Part shown: in pieces, positions 52,891-61,469 of the stretch | How positions within the stretch are numbered: the first letter of the stretch is position 1 | How the letters are laid out: each line of letters starts with the position of its first letter | Assembly: GCF_902702915.1 (NCBI RefSeq) | Contig: NZ_LR738849.1 | Span: 2,301,001 to 2,365,000, forward strand | Reading direction: 5' to 3' | Length of the DNA stretch: 64,000 nt | Origin: Desulfovibrio sp. 86 | Lineage (GTDB): Bacteria; Desulfobacterota; Desulfovibrionia; Desulfovibrionales; Desulfovibrionaceae | Position numbers and translations under genes: made by a program | Notes under the pieces: model-generated | The model's database searches: none | The model's input: the letters and a program-made list of their open reading frames with translations, nothing else | Told to the model about the DNA's origin: nothing

Positions 52891-54207
52891 TCAGATCCGG
52901 GCCATGAACAGAAAGGCCGCGTGCAGTCCGGCCAGCAGGGCGATCATTACGGTTCCGGCCCACGCGGCGCTGGAGGCGCGGCCAAACCATGTGACGGCCA
53001 GGGCGTGTCTGGGACAGACATTGGCGCAGTCGCGGCAAAGATGACAGGCCGTGGTGGGACAGCCGCTTTCAAAGGCCTGTTCCGTCATGGCGTCCTGACG
53101 GCACACGCGAACGCAGGCCCGGCAGCCGCTGCATTCCCCCACACGCCGGATGCGCCAGGGTGAAATGCGGCCAAACCACTGGGCCAGAATACCCAGCGGG
53201 CAGATGCCGCGACAGTAGGAGGCGTACCCCCTGATCCGGCTTATGAGCAGGGCGCAGGGCACGATCAGCAGGCCCAGCAGCAGGCCGCAGGTCAGGGCCG
53301 CCACAGTGGGCGCGCCCGTAAGGCGCAGGCCCAGAGCCGTGGCAAGGGTCAGGGCCAGGGAGGCCATGCGCAGGCGGGGCAACCAGGCAGGAGCAGGGGT
53401 GTTTTTTGCCTCGCGCGCGGCCGTGGCGTCCCACACGCCGAAGTAGCAGAGCTGGCTGCACCACGCCGCACCCACAAGCAGGGTGGACAGGCCGAAAAGG
53501 CCCAGCATGAACCAGCCGCCCCCGCGATAGACCGGCCCGGCCACAATGAGGCCAGGCACGGGCAAATGCAGGCTGCCCGTGAGCAGAAAGCGGCTTTCCA
53601 CCGCCAGTCCCAGCACAAGCTGGCCGAAAAAGACCAGTGAAAACAGCCGCCACAGCCGCATGCGGGCGCGTGGGGCCGTGCGGCGGTCGGCAAGCCAGCC
53701 TGCGGCAAGCGCGGCCCACAGGGCGGCCAGCATAATCTGGGCAAGGCCGCCTTGCGGCACAAAGCGTTCCAGCACCAGCAACTGCGGGTTCATGAACCAC
53801 ACGGGCAGCAGCAGCGCGAGGCATACGGCCATGGCTCCCATCTGGGCTGTGGCGGCCTCTTGCCTGTGGCAGTAGCGCTGCTGTGCGCTGTCTTTGAGCA
53901 GCAGCAGGGCGGCGGCGACGGTAAACAGGGCGACGGATAAAAGGATGACCGCAAGGCGCATCCAGGGCTGCTCCATGAGCTGGCGTATCTGCACAAACTG
54001 CGCGGTGGTCCATATCCAGCGGGCGGCCAGAACCGGCAGGGCCAGCAGCAGAAACTGCCGCACCCAGGCAAGGCGCGTCCACGTCAGCACGGCCATAAGG
54101 CCGCAGCCTGCGGCCAGGGAGGGCCATCCCGCCCGCCAGAAGTGGGCCCCGGCCAGGGCAAGAGCCAGAAAACTCGGCAAGGGAATAAGACGGGAAGCTC
54201 CGCCCAT
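52891..54207 (-). CDS. Membrane polyferredoxin (NapH/4Fe-4S type)
   Basis: A 438-residue inner-membrane electron carrier. About ten hydrophobic segments up to residue 330 include CSQLCYFG and CRGICPLG, as in NapH/RnfA-like proteins. Two cytoplasmic cluster motifs follow: CSGCRACVRVC and CPTTACHLCRDCANVC. A last membrane helix ends the protein. The first 200 residues lack the usual cysteines. Likely electron transfer between quinol and a partner that is not encoded here. Confidence 0.85.
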   Translation of the reverse strand: MGGASRLIPLPSFLALALAGAHFWRAGWPSLAAGCGLMAVLTWTRLAWVRQFLLLALPVLAARWIWTTAQFVQIRQLMEQPWMRLAVILLSVALFTVAAALLLLKDSAQQRYCHRQEAATAQMGAMAVCLALLLPVWFMNPQLLVLERFVPQGGLAQIMLAALWAALAAGWLADRRTAPRARMRLWRLFSLVFFGQLVLGLAVESRFLLTGSLHLPVPGLIVAGPVYRGGGWFMLGLFGLSTLLVGAAWCSQLCYFGVWDATAAREAKNTPAPAWLPRLRMASLALTLATALGLRLTGAPTVAALTCGLLLGLLIVPCALLISRIRGYASYCRGICPLGILAQWFGRISPWRIRRVGECSGCRACVRVCRQDAMTEQAFESGCPTTACHLCRDCANVCPRHALAVTWFGRASSAAWAGTVMIALLAGLHAAFLFMARI

Positions 54208-54339
54208 GTCAGACTTCCTTGAAAAAAGCGTGTTGTGCAGGATTGCCAGCGTGCCGCCATGGCGCGGGCAGCGCCGCCACAGTGGGCAATGCGCTGTTTG
54301 TGCCGCTGACCGCGCCGGTGGAACGTTCCCGGCGGGCCT

Positions 54340-54487
54340 GGAGCAGAGTAACGTTGAGAATACACGTTCTCAACGTTCAGGACACGCTCGCTCCGGCGCT
54401 TAACAGCGCAAATAATAGCGCTTACGCCTTTGCTGCGGGACACTGCCCATGCAGTCGCCAGAGCAATTTCAACGTGAAAATGCTCTA
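54340..54487. repeat. Composite palindromic element (family C/E), diverged
   Basis: Starts GGAGCAGAGTAACG, has ACGTTGAGAATACACGTTCTCAACGT, a GCGCAAATAATAGCGCTTACGC hairpin and an end module AGAGCAATTTCAACG/GAAAATGCTCTA. The same order of modules as in the 48-kb and 51-kb copies. The last TAG is the stop of the flavin-binding gene. Confidence 0.75.
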
Positions 54488-54946
54488 CGCCGTTCCAGAA
54501 GGCAACTTACGCTTGCCCGTCAATTCTTCTATGTCTATGCGCACAATGGCGGTGCGTTTTATGCTGGCCGTGGGGGTAGGCTGCGGGCACAGGGCCGCGT
54601 AGCGCTGGGCGATGGCGTCCAGGGCGCGGCCTTTTTCAGCCTCGTCCTCAACGATACAGGCCGTGCCCTTGCCGCAGAGAGACTTGAAGTAGGTGGTGGA
54701 TTTTTCGCGGTGGATGGTCACATCGGCAATGAGGGTAAAGGCCACACGCGGATTCTGGCGGATGCAGTCCAGCTTGTGTCCCTCAAGGGCGCAGTGGATA
54801 TAGAGGGCCTGGCCCTGACGGACAAAGTTCAGGGGCAGCACATAGGGATATTCGCCGTCGTGCATGGCCAGGAACAGGTCATCGGCGGTGGAGAACACTT
54901 CGTCAAAGAAGGCCGGATCGTTACATTCGCTCTTGTGTCTGCGCAT
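54485..54946 (-). CDS. Pyridoxamine 5'-phosphate oxidase-like flavin-binding protein (NimA type)
   Basis: A 153-residue split-barrel protein. MRRHKSECNDPAFFDEVFST, then YPYVLPLNFVRQGQALYIHCALEGHKLDCIRQNPRVAFTLI is the FMN-binding core, as in NimA-type proteins that reduce nitro or other small compounds. Its ATG overlaps the end of the flavodoxin gene by 26 bases, so the pair is coupled. The stop TAG comes from the adjoining repeat element. Confidence 0.88.
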   Translation of the reverse strand: MRRHKSECNDPAFFDEVFSTADDLFLAMHDGEYPYVLPLNFVRQGQALYIHCALEGHKLDCIRQNPRVAFTLIADVTIHREKSTTYFKSLCGKGTACIVEDEAEKGRALDAIAQRYAALCPQPTPTASIKRTAIVRIDIEELTGKRKLPSGTA

Positions 54947-55469
54947 TTGGGAATCCTTGGTGGTGAAGGGTGGCGCGGACGGCTGTCAGGCTCTGCAGCC
55001 AGCGCTGGCAGGCGGCCTGCAAGTCCTCCGCATCGGGATGGCGGGCTGCTTCCCGCAGGCGTTCCTGCCGGGCTGTGGTCATTGGATGGGTGCCCTTGCG
55101 TTGCGAGGCAGCCACAACCTGGGGGCTGACCTTGCCCTGGCACAAAAATCCGTCCAGTACGGTATTGCCGCCCTGCTCAAGCATGGCGGCCGTGGCACGC
55201 GAACAGCGCAGGGCATGTTCCGACTGCGGCCATGCGCCCAGCGTACCGAAATAAAAAACATTTTTGTTGTGAATGCTCTGTATGTAACGCAAGGCGCGGG
55301 CGTCAGGCAGGCCCTGGCGTACCCAAAAGCCCACGGCCAGCAGATCGTATTCCTGCGGGGAGGGGGCGTGGCGCACGGCGTGGCAGGCAATGCCCGAAGC
55401 TTCGGCCATGGCCTCCGCCACTTTGCGGGTATTGCCCGTGCAGGAAGAATAAACAATGCAGGCGCGCAT
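54921..55469 (-). CDS. Flavodoxin-family protein
   Basis: A 182-residue FMN protein. MRACIVYSSCTGNTRKVAEAMAE holds the phosphate-binding loop (SSCTGNTRK); the second loop is LAVGFWVRQG and the third FGTLGAWPQSEHA. The C-terminal 60 residues (TTARQERLREAARHPDAEDL) are an extra helical segment. GAGG six bases before the ATG at 55469 sets the start. With the flavin-binding partner downstream it probably forms a small redox pair. Confidence 0.87.
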   Translation of the reverse strand: MRACIVYSSCTGNTRKVAEAMAEASGIACHAVRHAPSPQEYDLLAVGFWVRQGLPDARALRYIQSIHNKNVFYFGTLGAWPQSEHALRCSRATAAMLEQGGNTVLDGFLCQGKVSPQVVAASQRKGTHPMTTARQERLREAARHPDAEDLQAACQRWLQSLTAVRATLHHQGFPNAQTQERM

Positions 55470-55611
55470 GCCGTACCTCAATAGCCTTGCTTGCCGGAGT
55501 TTTTCCAGCGGTTGAAACAGTGGGCTTTCATTGGATGTGCCCCAGGGAATATTGCCACGATTGATGCTGTTCTGCGTTGGTCAGAACCGAACTCGCAGTG
55601 GACGCAGCTTT

Positions 55612-55724
55612 CTAAGAACGCACTGGTTAAAGAGCCTCCGGAAACGCGCAGTTGTTTCGTTTGGCTGCGTTGCTTCACTTTTTTTGAAGCAACGCAGCTA
55701 AACGGAATAAATCAGCGTTTCCCC
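55612..55724. repeat. Shortened copy of the 157-bp element (family B)
   Basis: Both ends are present (TAAGAACGCACTGGTTAAAG and AAATCAGCGTTTCCC) but the central hairpin is deleted. Confidence 0.75.
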
Positions 55725-55738
55725 AGGGATAATAAGTC

Positions 55739-56470
55739 CTACCCCTGTGCCCTTTGCAGTAAGGCATCGTGATCCAGCAGGGTGATGCTGCGGCGCTTGT
55801 GGTCAATGATGCCTGCGGACGAAAGCGCGGAAAGTTCGCGGCTGAGGCTCTCGCGGCTGATGCCCATAAGGCGGGCCAGTATTTCCTGGGTGACGCCCAG
55901 ACGCAGGGTGGCGCTTTTTTCCATCTTGGAGCGGTGCAGCAGCCATGCGGCCACGCGCCCGGCCACGGATATGCGGCCCTGTGATCCGGCTATCTTGGTA
56001 ATGAGCAGGCGCTGGCGCAGGCTCATGGCCCCCATCAGGCTGACGGCCAGCGGGGCGTTGTTTTCAAGCGTGTGCAGAAAGGCCCGGCGGTTGAGGCTCA
56101 AGACCGTGGTGGGCTGGAGGGCCACGGCGGAAATGGGCAAGCCCCCTTCATAAAACAGCACGCCCACATCCAGGAATTTGCCGGTGTGCACAAGGTGCAG
56201 CACGCATTCCTTGCCCTGACTGCTGTGGCGGCACAGCTTGACCAGGCCGGAGAGCAGAAGCATGGCGTCCGCGCTTTCGTCGCCTTCCTGAAAAAGGGCC
56301 GTGCCGGGGGCGAACGTTTGCAGGCGCGCGTGCCGGGAGAGGGCATCCCTTTCATTGGGGGCAAGCGCGGCCAGCAGCCCTGTGCACAGGGCATCGGCCA
56401 CGGTGGCGTGCAGTGCGTGTTCTTCGCCCATGACGGCGTCCATATGGGCGTTGTGCTGCGGAGATGGCAT
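55739..56470 (-). CDS. Crp/Fnr-family transcriptional regulator
   Basis: A 243-residue regulator: a cyclic-nucleotide-fold sensor (about 30-150; LQTFAPGTALFQEGDESADA, GKFLDVGVLFYEGG) and a C-terminal winged helix with recognition helix LRLGVTQEILARLMGISRES, then LSRELSALSSAGIID. No N-terminal cysteine cluster, so it is not a classic FNR; it resembles the HcpR/Dnr group. AGGAGG before the ATG at 56470 sets the start. Its position suggests control of the adjacent flavodoxin and flavin pair. Confidence 0.9.
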   Translation of the reverse strand: MPSPQHNAHMDAVMGEEHALHATVADALCTGLLAALAPNERDALSRHARLQTFAPGTALFQEGDESADAMLLLSGLVKLCRHSSQGKECVLHLVHTGKFLDVGVLFYEGGLPISAVALQPTTVLSLNRRAFLHTLENNAPLAVSLMGAMSLRQRLLITKIAGSQGRISVAGRVAAWLLHRSKMEKSATLRLGVTQEILARLMGISRESLSRELSALSSAGIIDHKRRSITLLDHDALLQRAQG

Positions 56471-56583
56471 AAAACCTCCTGGTTCCCTTTGTTGGGGCTG
56501 CCCTGCGACCGTTGGCCGGGGAAAGCATCGTGACAGTGTAGCGGGCGTAAAGCCAGTATACAACACAAAACCCCTCCCACTTC

Positions 56584-56599
56584 TGTGACTGTGCGCACA
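56584..56599. promoter_or_regulatory. Candidate Crp/Fnr operator
   Basis: TGTGACTGTGCGCACA fits TGTGA-N6-TCACA with one mismatch. It lies 114 bases upstream of the Crp/Fnr gene start, a position suited to autoregulation. Inference from consensus only. Confidence 0.45.
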
Positions 56600-56735
56600 A
56601 TTTCAGTGAGAGACACATTTATTCCCTGAGGTGCGGCAGGGGCATAACTGGTTTGCAAGCAACGGACTTGCGCAGTTGCCAGAATGTTCCAACATTGAAC
56701 TGCTCAAGAACTGTCATAAGCCACAATAAAGGTTT

Positions 56736-56772
56736 TAGAGCAGCTTACGAATGAAATGAGTTAAATGCTCTA
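56736..56772. repeat. Short form (37 bp) of family A element
   Basis: TAGAGCAGCTTACGAATG followed by AAATGAGTTAAATGCTCTA. It runs directly into the next G-rich hairpin, an arrangement like that at 61468. Confidence 0.85.
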
Positions 56773-56825
56773 GGGGGTGGGGGCGTGGGGGAGGAGACCC
56801 TTTTACAAAAGGGTCCCTCCCCCAC
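56771..56825. repeat. G-rich hairpin repeat (family G)
   Basis: TAGGGGGTGGGGGCGTGGGG, then GGAGACCCTTTTACAAAAGGGTCCCTCCCC. It may terminate transcripts from either side. Confidence 0.85.
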
Positions 56826-56831
56826 AGAGCA

Positions 56832-56882
56832 AAATATCTCAAGCCCCGCTTCTGTGGCGCAGAAGCGGGGCTTGAGATATTT
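56832..56882 (-). terminator. Terminator of the fliD-fliS transcript
   Basis: A 23-bp stem (AAATATCTCAAGCCCCGCTTCTG and its complement) with a 5-base loop, ending in TTTTGC on the minus strand. It lies beyond the fliS stop. Confidence 0.85.
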
Positions 56883-56973
56883 GCCATAGTATGTGGCGTG
56901 GGCTTGGCAGGCCCGGCGTTTTCATGGCCGGAAGGCTTCAGCGCTGCCGTGGCAGCGCACTTCGGCGCAGGCG

Positions 56974-57750
56974 TCAGCCGCGCGGGGGAACCTTGCCGTA
57001 TGCCCCTGGCAGGCGGCCGGGAGCAAAGCCATTGGACGCCAGCGTCCCCTGGTTCATGGCCTGGTCAAAAGACTGCACATGGGCCCGAGGCATATCCTGC
57101 GCCTGGGAGGGCACGGCAGCGGAGGCCGCAGTTGCGGCCGTTGCGGGAGCGCCCTGCATGGCGGCGGGGGCAGGCGAATACCCCGGCAGGTTGGGCTGCG
57201 GCATGGCGGCATCGGGAGCGCCCATGGTCTGGGGCGGCATCATGGCGTTGCGCCCGTAGGCCGCCTGGGCATGAGAACGCGGCACGGCCGCGCCCTGATG
57301 CTGTGTGATGGGCTGCGCCGTCTTGCTTATGGAGCCCGCAGGCTGCATGCGGTTCGCTATGTCAGCGGCGGCTTTGCGCGCCTCGGGCGTTTCGATGATC
57401 TGGGCATAGGCTCCGCGCAGGCCGGACAGTATGCTTTCCACACTGTCGAGAGATTCCACGTCCATTTTGAGATTTGCGCGCAACAGACGGGCAGTGCAGA
57501 GCAGGTACAGGTTGTTGAGGTTGACGGCCAGGCTGCCGCCCTTGTCCATATTGAGGGATGCCGCCAGCTCATTAACAATGTCGATGACCTTTGAGATCAT
57601 GATGCCCTTGCCCGCAAAATCCTTGGCCAGCATCTTGGTGCGTGCCTGCTGGATGTACTTGAGGGCTCCGTCATAGAGCATGAGCAGAAGTTGCCCCTGG
57701 TCGGTAGTGCCAACCTTGGTCTGAAAGTACGCGTTTGCCGCCTTGTTCAT
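56974..57750 (-). CDS. fliS: Flagellar export chaperone FliS with a long C-terminal tail
   Basis: A cytoplasmic chaperone that keeps flagellin unfolded before export. Residues 1-130 are the FliS helical bundle: MNKAANAYFQTKVGTTDQGQ, LLLMLYDGALKYIQQA, and DIVNELAASLNMDKGGSLA. The remaining 128 residues are Pro/Ala/Met/Gln-rich (GAPDAAMPQPNLPGYSPAPA) and probably disordered; FliS is usually only about 130 residues. It begins 26 bases after the fliD stop. Confidence 0.92.
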   Translation of the reverse strand: MNKAANAYFQTKVGTTDQGQLLLMLYDGALKYIQQARTKMLAKDFAGKGIMISKVIDIVNELAASLNMDKGGSLAVNLNNLYLLCTARLLRANLKMDVESLDSVESILSGLRGAYAQIIETPEARKAAADIANRMQPAGSISKTAQPITQHQGAAVPRSHAQAAYGRNAMMPPQTMGAPDAAMPQPNLPGYSPAPAAMQGAPATAATAASAAVPSQAQDMPRAHVQSFDQAMNQGTLASNGFAPGRLPGAYGKVPPRG

Positions 57751-57776
57751 ATAGCTATCCTTGTGCGTGCCGGTTG

Positions 57777-60700
57777 CTAGCTTTTGCTGCTGCTGGTGCT
57801 ATTCAGCTTGGTTATCTGCGATTCCAGCTGGGTCTGCATACTTTTATAGTTATTCAGCAGTGTTTCCAGATTGGCAAAATATTTTTTCTGCCGTGTTTCC
57901 CAGAGCGAGATGCGATCCTGCTCCTGGCTGATCTTTTTATCAATGTTCTCCATAATGGTCTTGTAGTTGTCGCGCAAGACCATGAGGGCGCCGTTCTGCG
58001 ATTTGAGGGCCAGGGCGTCGGCATTTTTGCTAGGATCTGTGGAGGACAGGTTGACGTCATTGAACACCATTTCGCTTTTCAAAAAGCTGTTGACGGTCTG
58101 TATCAGCCCTTCCTTGATGCGCACCTGGCCTGTGTGTTCGCCCGCGCTCAGGTCATCGACGATGATGGCCAGACCGCGCGCGTCGCCGGAGCCAACGCTG
58201 TAATAATAGCCGGGCTGGCTCAGGTCGCGCTTGGCCTCAACGCCGCCCACCATCACTTTTTCAATGTTGCCGCTGGCGTCAACGGTATAGTTGACGTCAT
58301 ATGTTCCGGCCTTGGTAATGCCGGCAACGTGACTGCCGTAGCGGAACGACGAAGAAGTGCTGGAACCTGTGCCGTCGGTGCAGAAAAAATCTACCACACT
58401 TTCCAGGTTATTGGTGATCATGTCGGTGTAGTTTTTCTGATCCAACTGCTGCAAGGCGGCAATGCTGGATGCAGGCGCTATCTCAAGCAGACCGAATTTG
58501 TCGCTGGCTTCGTTATTGTTGACCTTGATGCCCAGGTTGGCCAGGTTGGACAACACGTCGCCCGAGAGCAGATCTTCAGCGCTGGTACGGCTTTTGAAGC
58601 CTGGCGGCGACGCCCCGAGAAGGCTGTTGAACCGCGACTTGAAAAGCTGCACGCCGTAGTTGCCCTGAAGCAGACCGCCTTTTTCAGCCGTGAGCTGCGA
58701 AGGACTGTAGTTGCTGTTGGTGGTCTTTTTCGGGTCGTTGGTTGTAGTTACCTTGTCCTTGTCGTACTTGGTGAAATCGCGAATGGTCAGAAGGACGGAG
58801 TTTACGGCGTCCAGAAATGTCTGGATGGATTTTTCCACCGAGGTGACGTCGGTGCTGACGCTGACGCGCGCCTGGCCCTTGTCGTGGATGGTAAAGACCA
58901 CGCCCTCAATGACGTCGCTGACGTTGTTGGAGGCCGACTCCATCTCAATGGGCCAGTTGTCCACGGTAAAGCGGGCGTTGGTGGCTCTTTGGATGTTCCA
59001 GTTGGAAGATTCGGCCACCTGCCCCTTAATGCCGGGGCCACTGACGCTCTGTGCGTTGGTGATGGCAAGAAAGCTTTCTCCGTCAGCCGCGCTTGTCCAG
59101 TCAGTGCCGTCGGCCTTTACAAGCTTGGCTGTCGCCCCGGCGGCCTGCGCAGAGGAGTTATTGGCCAGCGCCTGCTGAATGGCGGTCACCGCGTCCTGCA
59201 TGCTGGAGCCGCTGGCGAGGGGGGGCACGCTAATCTGGGTGCCGTCGTTAAGAGTGACCGTATAATTGAGGGGAGGCTGCGTGGCGTCCAAAGTGTTGCC
59301 AGGCGTCAAACCTGAGGCCAGCGTGGTGGTGGCCGTGCTGGTTGTCAGGCCGTCCATGCCGCCGCCCGGGCCCTGGCTGACATAAAACTGAAGGGTATTG
59401 CCGAGCGAAAATGACAGGTTGCCGCTACCATCGGTTGTTGCCGCAACGCCGGTCTTGGTATGGATGGCGTCCGCCAGATCCTGATACGTTTTGTTGTTGG
59501 CCAGGGTTATGGTCTGGACAGCGCCGGTGTTGTCAACAAGGGTGTAGGTAAAGTCCTTGCTGCCGTCGGCGCTGCTGCCGCCGAGCTTGTCGCCAAGCAT
59601 GCTGGCCTTGAAAACAACGCCGGTGGTGGCGGAAGCGATACTTCCGATGGGGTTGCCCAGGTTTTTTGCAGTGGTGGTGGTGGTAAACAGGGCGGTATCG
59701 GCAGCATTGGCGCTGGGATCAAAAGTGATGCCGGTAATATTGGCCAGGTCTATAGACCAGTTGCCGCCGCTGTCCATGCTCAGGTCCGCCGACTTCATGC
59801 CAGTGGCCTGGGCCATCTGGATGAGGGCGTCCTTGAGGTTGGTGCCTGCCTTGATGGTAAGATTGCGCGTTCCGGTCGTGATGCCGTCGTCGTAGTCCAA
59901 CGTCATGGTCAGGTCAGACTGCAAGGTTGTCGTGCTGGGGTTGGCTCCCACCGTGACCTTGGTGCTGGCCGGAACGGATTTTGCGATGGCGCCGACGTCG
60001 CGCTGGTACATGGCGGAAACGCTCGTGAGAGTCAGGTTGCCGCTGCTGTCCAGCGCTGCCACATTGCGCCCTGTCTGGGTATTGATCTGGTCTGCCAGAT
60101 TCTGATTGGTCTTGTCGCCCGTGATGGAAACGGTAAACTTTGAGCCGTCCTCCATAATGAGGTCAAAGGCGTATTTATTGGGATTGGTGAGGGTTGCGCC
60201 GAGGTTCAGCGCGCTGTTGCTTTTCCACACCGACGAGGTGCCCGCCGAGTTCATGCCCACAAGGCCGCTGCTATGAATGACGAGATCGTTTTCCGCTCCC
60301 GTGCTTTTGCCAGCCACCTGAAAAACATATCCCGTGCCCGTCTGCACAAGACTGATCTTGATGCCGGGATTTTCTGTGGAATTGTTGACCATGCTGGCAA
60401 AGGATTCCAGCGTGGTCTTGGGGGGCACCTTTATGCTCTTGGTGGTTCCGGCATAGGTGAACGTGAAGTTCTGGTCCACGCCGGAGTCATTGATGACGTC
60501 GGTTTTGGAGCTGAAGACGTGCCCTGTGTTGGCCCACACGGAGTTGTTGGCCATCTGCAGCACGTTGATGCTGTGCTGCACGTCCTGCGCCGAGGCGTTG
60601 GCGACGGCCGTCAGGATATTATCATTGCTGCTGGCGACGTTTTTGGTGACGAAGCTGTTTTTGTTGCCAATGCCCGTGAGCACGTTGCTGGCTGTCTGCA

Positions 60701-60878
60701 CCTGCTGGATGATGGTGCCAAAGGCCTCATAGCGCAGACTCCAGTCGGACTTCCAGGCAGTCAGACTGTTGAGCTGTGTGGATTCGATCTTCTTGAGTTT
60801 GGCAAGAGTCTCGTCAAAATTGGTGTCCATGCCACTCAGGCCGGAAACGGCGTTGGAACCGGATATGCTGATGGCCAT
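57777..60878 (-). CDS. fliD: Flagellar hook-associated protein 2 (filament cap), unusually long
   Basis: The cap protein at the filament tip. The length is 1033 residues; typical FliD proteins are about 450-700. Residues about 10-115 are FliD_N (SGLSGMDTNFDETLAKLKKIES); residues about 800-1020 are FliD_C (ASDKFGLLEIAP, NLESVVDFF). The middle holds repeated flagellin-hook-IN-like modules with NLADQINTQTGRNVAALDSS near 256, NLKDALIQMAQATG near 351 and TYQDLADAIHTKTGVAATTD near 469. A final coiled coil (LETLLNNYKSMQTQLESQI) ends it. Secreted through the flagellar apparatus, so there is no signal peptide. Confidence 0.92.
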   Translation of the reverse strand: MAISISGSNAVSGLSGMDTNFDETLAKLKKIESTQLNSLTAWKSDWSLRYEAFGTIIQQVQTASNVLTGIGNKNSFVTKNVASSNDNILTAVANASAQDVQHSINVLQMANNSVWANTGHVFSSKTDVINDSGVDQNFTFTYAGTTKSIKVPPKTTLESFASMVNNSTENPGIKISLVQTGTGYVFQVAGKSTGAENDLVIHSSGLVGMNSAGTSSVWKSNSALNLGATLTNPNKYAFDLIMEDGSKFTVSITGDKTNQNLADQINTQTGRNVAALDSSGNLTLTSVSAMYQRDVGAIAKSVPASTKVTVGANPSTTTLQSDLTMTLDYDDGITTGTRNLTIKAGTNLKDALIQMAQATGMKSADLSMDSGGNWSIDLANITGITFDPSANAADTALFTTTTTAKNLGNPIGSIASATTGVVFKASMLGDKLGGSSADGSKDFTYTLVDNTGAVQTITLANNKTYQDLADAIHTKTGVAATTDGSGNLSFSLGNTLQFYVSQGPGGGMDGLTTSTATTTLASGLTPGNTLDATQPPLNYTVTLNDGTQISVPPLASGSSMQDAVTAIQQALANNSSAQAAGATAKLVKADGTDWTSAADGESFLAITNAQSVSGPGIKGQVAESSNWNIQRATNARFTVDNWPIEMESASNNVSDVIEGVVFTIHDKGQARVSVSTDVTSVEKSIQTFLDAVNSVLLTIRDFTKYDKDKVTTTNDPKKTTNSNYSPSQLTAEKGGLLQGNYGVQLFKSRFNSLLGASPPGFKSRTSAEDLLSGDVLSNLANLGIKVNNNEASDKFGLLEIAPASSIAALQQLDQKNYTDMITNNLESVVDFFCTDGTGSSTSSSFRYGSHVAGITKAGTYDVNYTVDASGNIEKVMVGGVEAKRDLSQPGYYYSVGSGDARGLAIIVDDLSAGEHTGQVRIKEGLIQTVNSFLKSEMVFNDVNLSSTDPSKNADALALKSQNGALMVLRDNYKTIMENIDKKISQEQDRISLWETRQKKYFANLETLLNNYKSMQTQLESQITKLNSTSSSKS

Positions 60879-61122
60879 AGGCGCCTCTCATCAAGATATT
60901 TTATGCCTGGCGTGCGGAGCATATGTGCCGGGCGCTGTCAGTGTTGCAAGATGCGTGCAACTCTAAGGGGCATTTTTTGCCCCCCGTTGGGGCGCGCGCC
61001 TGGGCGAACGCACAGAACCGTATAGTGGAAATAACGGTCAGAGGGCGAAAAAGTTTAGCGCAGGGGCGAGCAGTCTGACGGAGCAATTGTGGCGCGCTGC
61101 CCTCTTGTGCAGCGTTAACGCA

Positions 61123-61163
61123 TTGAAAAAGCGGATGTCCGTGACGTACATCCGCTTTTTCAA
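61123..61163. terminator. Hairpin terminator between mlaA and fliD
   Basis: TTGAAAAAGCGGATGT/ACATCCGCTTTTTCAA, 16-bp stem with a 9-base loop and T/A-runs at its base in both directions. It would stop mla transcription before the fliD promoter. Confidence 0.8.
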
Positions 61164-61236
61164 GAATTGCCGTATTGCCGCACGGAATGCGCCCACGGGG
61201 CTGCATTTGTACAGTGCTAAAATGCCATAAGAGTTT

Positions 61237-61469
61237 TAGAGCATTTTAACTTTGAAAAAGTGTAAATGCTCTAACGCTGCACGAAGGTGCAGCGCGCCAC
61301 AAAGTGGCGTGGATTCAGCCGAGCTTTGGCCGTTGCGACGAAGGAAGCTACGGACAAAGACAGCACTTGGTTAATAGAACGAGCAGCCTGCTGATGGCTG
61401 TCGCAAATCGCATTTTTCGGCTGAATGAAAACTTTGAAATGTGAAGCATTTCAAAGTTAATCTGCTCTA
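61237..61469. repeat. 233-bp palindromic element, family D, full copy
   Basis: TA-flanked. TAGAGCATTTTAACTTTG at the left and TTTCAAAGTTAATCTGCTCTA at the right are the ends; inside are GCTGCACGAAGGTGCAGCG, GCCACAAAGTGGCGTGGATTC, a GTTGCGACGAAGG stretch and GCATTTTTCGGCTGAATG. It is the best preserved copy of the elements at 39056 and 39247. Confidence 0.85.

Noticed and set aside
60879-60960. Sigma-54 promoter upstream of fliD
   Set aside because: GGCAC is followed by TGC at the wrong spacing; the -24/-12 pattern is not met.
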